The notes beneath the pieces were generated by a model. The model was not told the origin of the DNA. It did no database searches and saw only the letters and a program-made list of their open reading frames with translations. This document shows, piece by piece, positions 39,781 to 46,519 of a stretch of 63,925 nucleotides of DNA. The stretch is from assembly GCA_963629575.1 (NCBI GenBank), contig CAVGIM010000008.1, positions 1 through 63,925 of the forward strand, in the 5' to 3' direction. Both the position numbers and the translations under genes were made by a program. The stretch's first letter is position 1; the number at the start of each line of letters is the position of its first letter. The DNA comes from Hallerella sp963629575. GTDB lineage: Bacteria > Fibrobacterota > Fibrobacteria > Fibrobacterales > Fibrobacteraceae.

Positions 39781-40932
39781 TTATTTCATATCCGTTTCGT
39801 CAACGCCGTAGAATTCAATATCATCCAGCCAGATTTCGGATTCACCATATGCGGAAATCGCAATGTTCGTTATCTTGTCCCGGATTGTTTCCCAGCCAAG
39901 ATTTCCCCACAGGCTATCGCCATCGGCAAAGTCCGAAGGCTTTACCGTCTTGCGAATCCATTTTTCCGCGACATCCAGAGAATCGTGGAAGAGCGCCTTT
40001 CCCCGATAATTTGAATCTCCCATGGATTCCATCGCAAAGGAATAGCTGCCCGTTCCGCGGATATAGTAAACAATCGAATCCAAGGCGGAGAAATCACACG
40101 GAGAGTCTTCGTGGCAAATCCACATTCCAAAAAACGACCAAAGTCCACTTTTCGCAGAAGACGAGGTCCAATGGAACGCAAGCCCTTCGCGTCCAGCCCC
40201 CGCATTTTCAATTCCGGCCAAGGCGCTATCTGGCGAAGGCGTCGTTTTTACCGAAGTATCCGTTACCGCCAGATATCCCGTTCCTTCTAGAGCCGGCGCC
40301 TTTAAATTGTCGCGGAAAGTCCCCGATTCAAAATCGATGAGGCTCACCATTTTCGGACCTTCTTTTACCGCGACGGTATCGTCCATTTCGAAATTCGAAG
40401 TCACGACATGAATCCTGTAAGTCGCAGGCGGCAGGGAATCGATTTCATAGTTTCCGTCAGAATCCGTCTTTACGCTTTTCCCCGTGCCATAGATTTCAAC
40501 GGTCGCAAAGGATTCCCCATCGAACAATTCCACTTTTCCCTTCAGGGTTCCGAGGCGGCACATCACAAATCGCAAGGAATCCTTGTTCTGGAAATTCTTC
40601 GCGGAAATCGTCGCAAAGACGCCGCGGTTTCCGCTTACGACTTCTACCGTCTCCGAGTCCGGCAACAAGCGGTCAATCGCAAAATAGCCCGCAGCATCCG
40701 TTAGATATTCCGCAAGGATTCCGTCATTTTCCGATTCGGAACTGAAAAGATAGCTTGCAGAGCGCACTCGCGCCGAGACGTTCGCGGCTGGAGTCAGATC
40801 GTCATTCACAATTTGAACGATACAGGCGTTGTCCGTTTCCACAGTGCTCACGCCGGCGACTTTTTCCCTGGAACAAGCCTCAAAAATCAAGGCAAAGGCG
40901 GCAAGCATCAAGACAAGAGTTCGAAGTTTCAT
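39781..40932 (-). CDS. Lipoprotein with carboxypeptidase-regulatory-like and CIA30/CBM-like domains
   Basis: 383 aa. Lipobox FEAC at residue 20. A first Ig/CarboxypepD-like unit (about 36-120; NDDLTPAANVSARV), a clear second one (LGTLKGKVELFDGE ... GNYEIDSLPPATYRI, about 130-185) and a C-terminal jelly-roll-like domain (about 200-380; FHWTSSSAKSGLWSFFGMW, IWLDDIEFYG) resembling CBM11/CIA30 folds. It starts inside the stop of the regulator gene (4-bp overlap), so the two are coupled. The GH98 gene is 107 bp downstream. Confidence 0.75.
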   Translation of the reverse strand: MKLRTLVLMLAAFALIFEACSREKVAGVSTVETDNACIVQIVNDDLTPAANVSARVRSASYLFSSESENDGILAEYLTDAAGYFAIDRLLPDSETVEVVSGNRGVFATISAKNFQNKDSLRFVMCRLGTLKGKVELFDGESFATVEIYGTGKSVKTDSDGNYEIDSLPPATYRIHVVTSNFEMDDTVAVKEGPKMVSLIDFESGTFRDNLKAPALEGTGYLAVTDTSVKTTPSPDSALAGIENAGAGREGLAFHWTSSSAKSGLWSFFGMWICHEDSPCDFSALDSIVYYIRGTGSYSFAMESMGDSNYRGKALFHDSLDVAEKWIRKTVKPSDFADGDSLWGNLGWETIRDKITNIAISAYGESEIWLDDIEFYGVDETDMK

Positions 40933-41762
40933 TTTTTACGTTCCCCTTTTCCCATATCCGCGACAGGGTACAGCGCAAAAACAAACTGCATGATCCTTGA
41001 AGGCTTTTGAACTTCTTCAACGCGCTTTTGCACCTGACGGCGAAATTCCAGGGTCATCTCTTTTAAATCCGAAAAGCAGTCTTCATCGACGCCTACAAGG
41101 AGCGAAGAAATGCTTCGTTCCGCGGGATGGATGGTCGCAAGCGCGTTTTGCGCCAAGGCGAGGAGCTGATTTTGATAGCTGCGAACCGCCGTCACCTTTG
41201 CCGTTCCCGACGAAGTAAAGTTCGCCCGGGAAACCGCGTAGCGCTCCGAAGCAAGAGGCGTTATGAGTTTTAATTCCTTGAGAACTTCTATCGCAAATTC
41301 CACTTGTTCTTTAGAAACCGCGGGCTTGATCTGTTTTACCATTCGAGAAACGACAGCCTCGCCACCGTTCATCTCGATCAAGGTTCGCACGACGGGAATC
41401 CACCATTTGCCAAGGAATTGGAGCTCCATCGCATTGATAGCGCGCATCTTGACATCTTTCAAGGCTATCGCCATCCTGTATAGCTTGTCTTTTTTCGCCT
41501 GCGATTTTGTCTTGGAAGCCGCGACGAGAATTTCAAAGAGTTCTCCGCTGCGTCCTTTGAGCCCGAGCAAGTCCTTGGCGAAAGGAATGCTGCGATTGGG
41601 CAAATGAAGTTCCTTGTTCAGAACCCGGTACATTTGACTTGTCTCGAGTCCGAGCTTTTGTCCCATCATTTTATAGGAATACAGGGAAAATTCCAATTTG
41701 CGTTCAGCAAAGTAGTTCTTGAGCAAATCCCTATAATCGCCAATTTCATCGATATTCAGCAT
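40929..41762 (-). CDS. TIGR02147 / DUF4423-type regulator
   Basis: 277 aa; AAAAGGACACC before the ATG. It opens IGDYRDLLKNYFAERK and continues FSLYSYKMMGQKLGLETSQMY, the HTH-like start of this family, which is strongly expanded in Fibrobacter. The rest is helical with FLGKWWIPVVRTLIEMN and a C-terminal LKEMTLEFRRQVQKRVEE. No membrane segment. Its overlap with the lipoprotein gene suggests it controls that gene, possibly as an anti-sigma-like or transcription factor; the mechanism is not established. Confidence 0.82.
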   Translation of the reverse strand: MLNIDEIGDYRDLLKNYFAERKLEFSLYSYKMMGQKLGLETSQMYRVLNKELHLPNRSIPFAKDLLGLKGRSGELFEILVAASKTKSQAKKDKLYRMAIALKDVKMRAINAMELQFLGKWWIPVVRTLIEMNGGEAVVSRMVKQIKPAVSKEQVEFAIEVLKELKLITPLASERYAVSRANFTSSGTAKVTAVRSYQNQLLALAQNALATIHPAERSISSLLVGVDEDCFSDLKEMTLEFRRQVQKRVEEVQKPSRIMQFVFALYPVADMGKGERKK

Positions 41763-41928
41763 GGTGTCCTTTTAATATAATTCCTCGCTCAAGAAAGATA
41801 ATTCCAGGCCAAGTTTCGCATAGACCTTTTGTCAAGACCCTTTTGAAAAAAATACAAAAGATTCTCTTCTCCCCTTCACAAATCGGCATTCGCAAGACAT
41901 ATCTTTCATTGCAAATTTACAAAGGGGA
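41763..41928. other. Intergenic region without recognised genes
   Basis: AT-rich spacer between the divergent regulator and esterase genes. It should hold both promoters. TATATT on the minus strand near 41775 is a possible -10 for the regulator. No repeat seen; the RNA element begins at 41929. Confidence 0.4.
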
Positions 41929-42042
41929 ACCTCTGAAAATTGCCTGACTCAGGAAAATAGGAACGAGACCTGGCGAGGGCATAAATGACGAACCAGCGCG
42001 AAGCGTCGCGACCAGATTTTTGAAAATGGAATTTTCAGAGGT
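41929..42042 (+). ncRNA. Structured 5' leader element, copy 2, with alternative pairings
   Basis: Strand 1 ACCTCTGAAAATT (41929-41941) is the exact reverse complement of strand 3 AATTTTCAGAGGT (42030-42042): 13 bp. Strand 2, TGAAAAT (42021-42027), is also complementary to strand 3 and would form a 7-bp hairpin with ATTTTCA (42031-42037). The two folds exclude each other. Between them CGCGA-AGCG-TCGCG (41997-42010) can form a small hairpin. The ribosome site AAAGGAG of the esterase gene follows 3 nt later. The architecture is riboswitch- or attenuator-like. It may belong to a catalogued RNA family; I could not search. Confidence 0.65.
41985..42023 (+). CDS. Possible 12-codon leader peptide inside the RNA element
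   Basis: ATG at 41985 reads MTNQREASRPDF and stops at a TGA that overlaps strand 2 of the leader. GAGGG lies 6 nt upstream. Copy 3 reads MTTQREASQPNS and copy 1 NQREASQPNF, with the stop at the same place. Too short to prove by eye. The alternative frame, which runs on into the esterase gene, is also conserved, so the conservation may be at RNA level only. Confidence 0.3.
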   Translation: MTNQREASRPDF

Positions 42043-42058
42043 GACCAAAGGAGAATCC

Positions 42059-43288
42059 ATGATTCCGCATTTTAAATCACCATGCCTTTTAGGAGCGATT
42101 TTCGCATTTGGCCTGTGGGCTTGCGACGACAATTCCTCGAATCCGGCGGGAACGCTTGCCGTTACAAGTTCCGCAAATGTCCCGGACAGTTCCCGTTCCG
42201 AGTTTGAAGGATCTCGCGACTATGACGACGGTCCACAATCTTCAAGCTCTAGCGAAATTTTACGTTCACTAAGCTCTGGAGAAAATCTTGGCTTTTCCAG
42301 TTCCACAGAAAACGTTGCTTCATCGAGTTCCGCAAACATCTTGGCAAGTTCTAGCTCGAAAGAAGAGTTGATTTCATCGAGCGCGGAAATGACCGAAACG
42401 CCTTCGGTAAAAAAATCGGCAGGTTGCGGGAAATCTCTCGACGGAATCTCGACGGGATATTTTCAAATCGAAAGTTTGGGCAAAGCGCGCAACTATGCGA
42501 TTGACATCCCGGAAAGCTACGATTCGAACAAACCGTACAAATTATTCTACGCATCGCACTGGTTCGGTGGAAGCGCGAAAGACGTCGTGAATGGGAACGT
42601 CACGAACGGCGGCGCAGAGAACTGGGCCTTTTTCGGATTGAAGCGCATGGCAAAAGAAGCCGGGGAACAGGCCATTTTCATCGCCCCGAACATGAACGGC
42701 GCCACGTGGGACTTGACGGGAACGGGCGAAGACCACGCTCTTTTCAGCACCTTGACAAATTACGCAAAGGAAAATCTCTGCATCGACGAATCGAGAGTTT
42801 TTGCCGTCGGATTCAGCTTTGGCGCCATGATGACCTATTCGCTTTCTCTTGTTCACCAAGACGTGCTTCGAGCCGTCGCAACCCTTGCCGCAGTAAATTA
42901 CGTGGGAAGTGCAAGTTCCGCCTGGATTCCTTACCCTGCCGACAGCAAAAAGAAAATCGCCTATCTCGGAATTACCGGAATGAGCGACGGAACCTGTCCA
43001 TTTGCAGGCGACAAGGATAAAAAGCTGGGAGGTATTTTTGCGGCGGCACTCCATGCCGAAGACAACGGTTGCACGGTTCCAAGCGATCCGACGACCATTG
43101 ACAAAACCTATGCAGGCAGCAAGACGCATGTCATCTACGACTTTAAAGACTGCGACGACGGCTACCCTGTGAAATACGCGACTTTTGACGGAGGACATAT
43201 AGCAGCCCCGACCGATGGCCAGACAAGCGACGACGGATTGAATACCTGGGCTCCAAGACTGATGTGGGATTTCTTCTCGCAATTTTGA
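42059..43288 (+). CDS. Secreted lipoprotein esterase (PHB depolymerase / CE1-like)
   Basis: 409 aa from the ATG at 42059 (AAAGGAGAATCC). Lipobox LWAC at about residue 21, a Ser-rich linker (to about 120), then an alpha/beta-hydrolase domain. PYKLFYASHWFGGSA forms the oxyanion-side strand, VFAVGFSFGAMMTY holds the nucleophile Ser in GxSxG, and TFDGGHIAAPTDGQ the likely catalytic His. This class includes acetylxylan and feruloyl esterases that remove side groups from hemicellulose, which suits a fibre degrader. The structured RNA element sits directly upstream. Confidence 0.82.
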   Translation: MIPHFKSPCLLGAIFAFGLWACDDNSSNPAGTLAVTSSANVPDSSRSEFEGSRDYDDGPQSSSSSEILRSLSSGENLGFSSSTENVASSSSANILASSSSKEELISSSAEMTETPSVKKSAGCGKSLDGISTGYFQIESLGKARNYAIDIPESYDSNKPYKLFYASHWFGGSAKDVVNGNVTNGGAENWAFFGLKRMAKEAGEQAIFIAPNMNGATWDLTGTGEDHALFSTLTNYAKENLCIDESRVFAVGFSFGAMMTYSLSLVHQDVLRAVATLAAVNYVGSASSAWIPYPADSKKKIAYLGITGMSDGTCPFAGDKDKKLGGIFAAALHAEDNGCTVPSDPTTIDKTYAGSKTHVIYDFKDCDDGYPVKYATFDGGHIAAPTDGQTSDDGLNTWAPRLMWDFFSQF

Positions 43289-43297
43289 CAAAAAAAA

Positions 43298-43325
43298 GAC
43301 GGGTGAAAATTCACTCGCCTTTTTT
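43298..43325. terminator. Bidirectional terminator between esterase gene and tRNA-Cys
   Basis: GACGGGTGAA / TTCACTCGCC stem with one mismatch and one G-U pair. T6 follows on the plus strand and T7 on the minus strand, so it can end both the esterase transcript and the tRNA-Cys transcript. Confidence 0.8.
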
Positions 43326-43328
43326 AAG

Positions 43329-43401
43329 AGGCAACGCTCAGACTCGAACTGAGGAATGGGGCTTTTGCAGAGCCGTCCCTTACCAACTTGGGTACGTCGC
43401 C
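43329..43401 (-). tRNA. tRNA-Cys (GCA)
   Basis: Folded by eye: acceptor GGCGACG / CGTTGCC (one G-U), D stem CCC/GGG with AAGTTGGTAA loop, anticodon loop CTGCAAA (anticodon GCA), T arm CTCAG-TTCGAGT-CTGAG. The discriminator base is U73, the cysteine identity base. CCA is not encoded. Read on the minus strand. Confidence 0.95.
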
Positions 43402-43411
43402 AGATACACCA

Positions 43412-43439
43412 ATAATAGGAATTATTTTTAATTTTCCAA
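43412..43439 (-). promoter_or_regulatory. Promoter of tRNA-Cys
   Basis: On the minus strand TTGGAA (43439-43434), 16-bp spacer, TATTAT then TG (43417-43412). The start point would fall a few bases before the tRNA. The -35 lies 5 bp before the acyltransferase start codon on the other strand. Confidence 0.6.
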
Positions 43440-43443
43440 GGTG

Positions 43444-43989
43444 ATGGTCGGCAAACTTTCCATAAAAAAGCGTTTTTTTGGCAAAATTCTGGAATTTTGG
43501 ATGAAAAGCCTGCGAATTTCGTGGAAAAGTCCCGAAACGCCGCAAGAGCCTGGAATTTTGGCCATCTGGCACAGGGATCTTTTCGCGGCGACCGCCGCCT
43601 TCCGGGAAAGAGAGATTTCCGCATTCATCTCTCCTAGCGGTGACGGCGAATTTCTCGCGAAGATAGCCTCGGACCTAGGATACCGGATCGTTCGCGGCTC
43701 GAGTTCCGAGCAGGCGTTTCGCATTCGGGAAGTTCTTCGAACGCTCCGCGCGGGGAATCTTTGCGCCATGGCGCTCGACGGTCCGAAAGGTCCTGCGGGA
43801 ATCGCAAAGCCCGGTACCAGGTGGCTCTCGAAACAATCCGGGCAACCCTGTTTCCTTGTCGAAATCCGTTACGGGAGACACTTCACCCTGAAAAGCTGGG
43901 ACAAGGCCAAAGTTCCCCTTCCCTTTTCCCAAGTTATCCTGCAAATTCGAAAAATGTCATTTTTGACAAAATCTTTAAGCTATTTTTGA
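43444..43989 (+). CDS. DUF374-type acyltransferase
   Basis: 181 aa. The LPLAT-like motif ILAIWHRDLFAA gives HxxD-type catalytic residues (H-R-D). FISPSGDGEFLAKIASDLGY, GSSSEQAFRIREVLRTLRAG and LDGPKGPAGIAKPG are the remaining conserved blocks of the DUF374 family, related to lysophospholipid acyltransferases. Probably acts at the inner membrane on lipid A or phospholipid precursors. The start is uncertain: the ATG at 43444 has only AAGG two bases upstream; an in-frame ATG at residue 20 is possible. Confidence 0.83.
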   Translation: MVGKLSIKKRFFGKILEFWMKSLRISWKSPETPQEPGILAIWHRDLFAATAAFREREISAFISPSGDGEFLAKIASDLGYRIVRGSSSEQAFRIREVLRTLRAGNLCAMALDGPKGPAGIAKPGTRWLSKQSGQPCFLVEIRYGRHFTLKSWDKAKVPLPFSQVILQIRKMSFLTKSLSYF

Positions 43990-44017
43990 TTCTTGACACC
44001 GCATTCTGGAGAACATC

Positions 44018-44668
44018 GTGTTTTATTCAACCTTTGTCGCCTTTGACCTGGAAACCACCGGACTATTTAAAAACAAGGACGAAATCGTCGAAATCGGAGC
44101 CGTCAAGTTCACGGTCTATGACGACGGTGGAATCGTCCGACCCAAGGAAGTCGCCACCTTCCAGACGCTGGTCAAGCCGCCAATGATGATCCCCGACGAA
44201 GCGACCCGCATCAACCACATCACGAACGCGATGGTCGAAAACGCGCCTCCGATAAACGATGCCTTGCGGAAATTCACCGTTTTCTGCGGACAGTCCGCAA
44301 TACTCGTCGCCCACAATGCCGACTTCGACTCCGGATTCCTGCACGTTGCCTACACCAAGCATCCCCAGATTCTGCCGGGGAACCCGATTGTCGATAGCCT
44401 GCGCATCGCAAAGTCCATTTTGCCAGAACTCAAAAGCCACAAGCTTGGGGATCTCGCCCACATGTTCCAGCGCATCAAGGGACAAATCCGCCTATCCATC
44501 AACAACGAGGAAATGCACCGCGCCGTCTATGATTGCGAAATGCTGATGGAAGTTTTCGTCGCGCTTCTCCGCCGCAGGCTCCGCAAGGAAGACTGGGACA
44601 TTTCCCGAATTCTTCCGGCAATCCAGAAGAACGGTTCCACTCCCGCCTACCTGACCAAGATGAAGTGA
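44018..44668 (+). CDS. DnaQ-like 3'-5' exonuclease
   Basis: 216 aa with a GTG start (CTGGAG seven nt upstream). DEDDh exonuclease: motif I FVAFDLETTGL (D and E ligands), motif II AHNADFDSGFL, motif III H-x4-D as HRAVYDCEM near residue 168. The length is close to that of stand-alone PolC/DnaQ-type exonucleases without a polymerase domain. Could be the proofreading subunit or a separate repair nuclease. Confidence 0.9.
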   Translation: MFYSTFVAFDLETTGLFKNKDEIVEIGAVKFTVYDDGGIVRPKEVATFQTLVKPPMMIPDEATRINHITNAMVENAPPINDALRKFTVFCGQSAILVAHNADFDSGFLHVAYTKHPQILPGNPIVDSLRIAKSILPELKSHKLGDLAHMFQRIKGQIRLSINNEEMHRAVYDCEMLMEVFVALLRRRLRKEDWDISRILPAIQKNGSTPAYLTKMK

Positions 44669-44735
44669 TTTGAACGGTCAAACCGTGGACATTGAAGCTT
44701 TTGGAAAGCGCTACGAGAGACCTGGAAATCGGATT

Positions 44736-44930
44736 CAGAGCTTAGTCCAGAGAACTTAGAGCTTAGAGTTGCGAAACGGGCCGTTTTACGCTAGAGCCTA
44801 GATGTTTGCGAAACTCGGATCTAAGCTCCAAGTTCTAAGCTCTGACTATGGATCCTATCGCTTCGCTCCAAGATGACCGTTTATTGTGTAAGGCTTTGCA
44901 GATCGCTTCGCGAACACTCCAGTCTCCACA
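44736..44930. repeat. Dispersed intergenic repeat (family A plus B), copy at 44.7 kb
   Basis: Same order as 31122-31313: CAGAGCTTAG, inverted TCTAAGCTCC...CTAAGCTCTG, GGATCCTATCGCTTCGCTCC, then GCTTCGCGAACACTCC. The remaining gene-free sequence (44669-45059) is made of short degenerate TCCTGACT-type stretches with no gene. Confidence 0.8.
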
Positions 44931-45059
44931 CTCCACTCTTCACTCTTAACCTTCCCTTCAAACAACTGTTTCCTGACTCCTATCAACTAATAACTAATCG
45001 CCAATTGCTGGCTCCTGACTTCTGATTCCTCCCCCCCAAAAAAAACTTTTACTTTACCC

Positions 45060-45090
45060 TTGTCTTAGAGCGAACTCTAGGTCGTATATT
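45060..45090 (+). promoter_or_regulatory. Promoter with palindrome before RNA element copy 3
   Basis: TTGTCT (45060-45065), 19-bp spacer containing the palindrome TAGAG-CGAA-CTCTA, then TATATT (45085-45090). The expected start (about 45097) is right at the 5' end of the RNA element, so the element would begin the transcript. Confidence 0.6.
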
Positions 45091-45100
45091 TTTAAAGGAA

Positions 45101-45216
45101 ACCTCGAAAAGTTCCTCATAAGGATAATTTGAGCGAGACCAAGTGATGGAAAAAATGACAACCCAGCGCGAAGCGTCACAGCCAAATTCTTGAAAGTTGA
45201 CTTTTCAGAGGCGACC
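45101..45216 (+). ncRNA. Structured 5' leader element, copy 3, with alternative pairings
   Basis: Strand 1 ACCTCGAAAAGTT (45101-45113) pairs with strand 3 ACTTTTCAGAGG (45200-45211) through CCTC/GAGG and GAAAAGT/ACTTTTC with a one-base bulge. Strand 2 TGAAAGT (45191-45197) also pairs with strand 3. Compared with copy 2, an A-T or T-A pair is a G-C pair in both alternative folds, with matching changes on all three strands. A mini-ORF MTTQREASQPNS is kept. The CMD-cupin lipoprotein gene starts 28 bp later. Confidence 0.62.
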
Positions 45217-45244
45217 GAAACACACTCTCCATGCGAGGAAAACG

Positions 45245-46456
45245 ATGAAAAAAGGATGGTTAATCATGAGTCTCGTTGGGCTGGCCGCTCTTTCCGGCTG
45301 CTTCCAGGCTGAAGAACACGCAAAAGCCTTTTCGGCGGACGCGGAAATTCGCGAAATTCTCGAAAACATGACCGAGCGGGAGATTCCCCTCAAGACGCCG
45401 CTCGTAAGTCCAAGAGAACGCGCACTGGTCTCGGTCGTTTCGCTCACCGTGCAGCAGTCAAAAACGCTTCTCGCCGAGCAAATCGAAAAAACGCTAGACG
45501 ACAAGATTCTTTCCGCCGAAGAAATTCTCGAAGCGATATACCAATGTGCGCCTTATGGCGGGATTTCCCGTGCCGCAGACGCCGCCGAAGTGGCAAATTC
45601 CGTTTTCAAGCGCAAGGGGATTCGTGTCAAGGCAAACCGCCAAACGACCGATGGTTCGGCCGAAGACCGCTTTGAAAAAGGCGTCAACGCGCAAGTCGTT
45701 CTCTTCGGGGAAAGATTCGAGCAGATTCGGAAATCCGGCAAGGACAGCGTTCCGCTTGCAAATTACTTTCTCGCCACGAACTGTTTCGGCGATTACTACA
45801 CGCGCAAGGGAATCGACCTGAACACCCGGGAACTTCTCACCATGGCAATTCTCGTAAACCTTGGAACGGAACCGCAGCTCAAGTCGCATATCGGAGCAAA
45901 TCTCGCCCAAGGACGTTCTCGCGAATATCTGGAGCAAATCATCTACGTTTGCCTTCCCTTCTGCGGATATCCCCGGATGCTGAACGCGCAGATCACCCTA
46001 AAGGAAGTCGCCGAAGCGAAAGCGAGAACCGCAGCCAATAAAGGCATCGAAAGCCTTGCCGTTTCCGAAAGGATTTTCCCGCGAGGCGAAAAGAATCCAT
46101 TCGGAAAGTTCTTTAAGGGACAGTCCTACTTGCAAAGGCTGAACGAGAAGGGAGTCTCTGTCGCAAACGTCACGTTTGAACCGGGATGTCGCAACAAGTG
46201 GCACATTCACCACGCCGGCGGGCAACTTCTCATCGTTACCGCAGGCGAAGGATGGCTCCAGTTCGAAGGCGAGCCGGCAAGAAAGCTCCGCACAGGCGAT
46301 GTCGCCTACATTCCCAAAAATGTCAAGCATTGGCACGGAGCGTCCAGGGATTCCTGGTTTGCACACATTTCCGTCGAAATTCCCGACCCGACTGCGACCG
46401 ACAAGGGAAACGAATGGCTCGAAGACGTTTCGGACGAAGACTACAACCGTCTCTAA
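45245..46456 (+). CDS. CMD-cupin fusion lipoprotein
   Basis: 403 aa from the ATG at 45245 (CGAGGAAAACG). Lipobox LSGC at residue 19. Two carboxymuconolactone-decarboxylase-like helical domains follow (about 30-120 with ALVSVVSLTVQQS...EAIYQCAPYGG; about 140-255 with RELLTMAILVNLGTEPQLKSHI...IYVCLPFCGYPR). A C-terminal cupin (about 300-390) has metal-type WHIHHAGGQLLIVTAGEGW and HWHG. CMD-cupin pairs occur as cytosolic enzymes, so the lipoprotein form is unusual. The CMD parts show E...C-type residues but not the AhpD CxxC. Confidence 0.83.
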   Translation: MKKGWLIMSLVGLAALSGCFQAEEHAKAFSADAEIREILENMTEREIPLKTPLVSPRERALVSVVSLTVQQSKTLLAEQIEKTLDDKILSAEEILEAIYQCAPYGGISRAADAAEVANSVFKRKGIRVKANRQTTDGSAEDRFEKGVNAQVVLFGERFEQIRKSGKDSVPLANYFLATNCFGDYYTRKGIDLNTRELLTMAILVNLGTEPQLKSHIGANLAQGRSREYLEQIIYVCLPFCGYPRMLNAQITLKEVAEAKARTAANKGIESLAVSERIFPRGEKNPFGKFFKGQSYLQRLNEKGVSVANVTFEPGCRNKWHIHHAGGQLLIVTAGEGWLQFEGEPARKLRTGDVAYIPKNVKHWHGASRDSWFAHISVEIPDPTATDKGNEWLEDVSDEDYNRL

Positions 46457-46478
46457 TTTTTTTTAAAAGACAGCTTGG

Positions 46479-46505
46479 CGGACCGCTTCGAAACGGTCCG
46501 TTTTT
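46479..46505 (+). terminator. Terminator of the CMD-cupin gene
   Basis: Perfect 7-bp stem CGGACCG / CGGTCCG, 8-nt loop, five T. It ends 14 bp before the antiporter start. Confidence 0.85.
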
Positions 46506-46519
46506 GTATCTTTGTAGCA

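Noticed and set aside
41929..42042. c-di-GMP, TPP, cobalamin or SAM riboswitch
   Set aside because: None of their core motifs as I know them is present, so I leave the class open.
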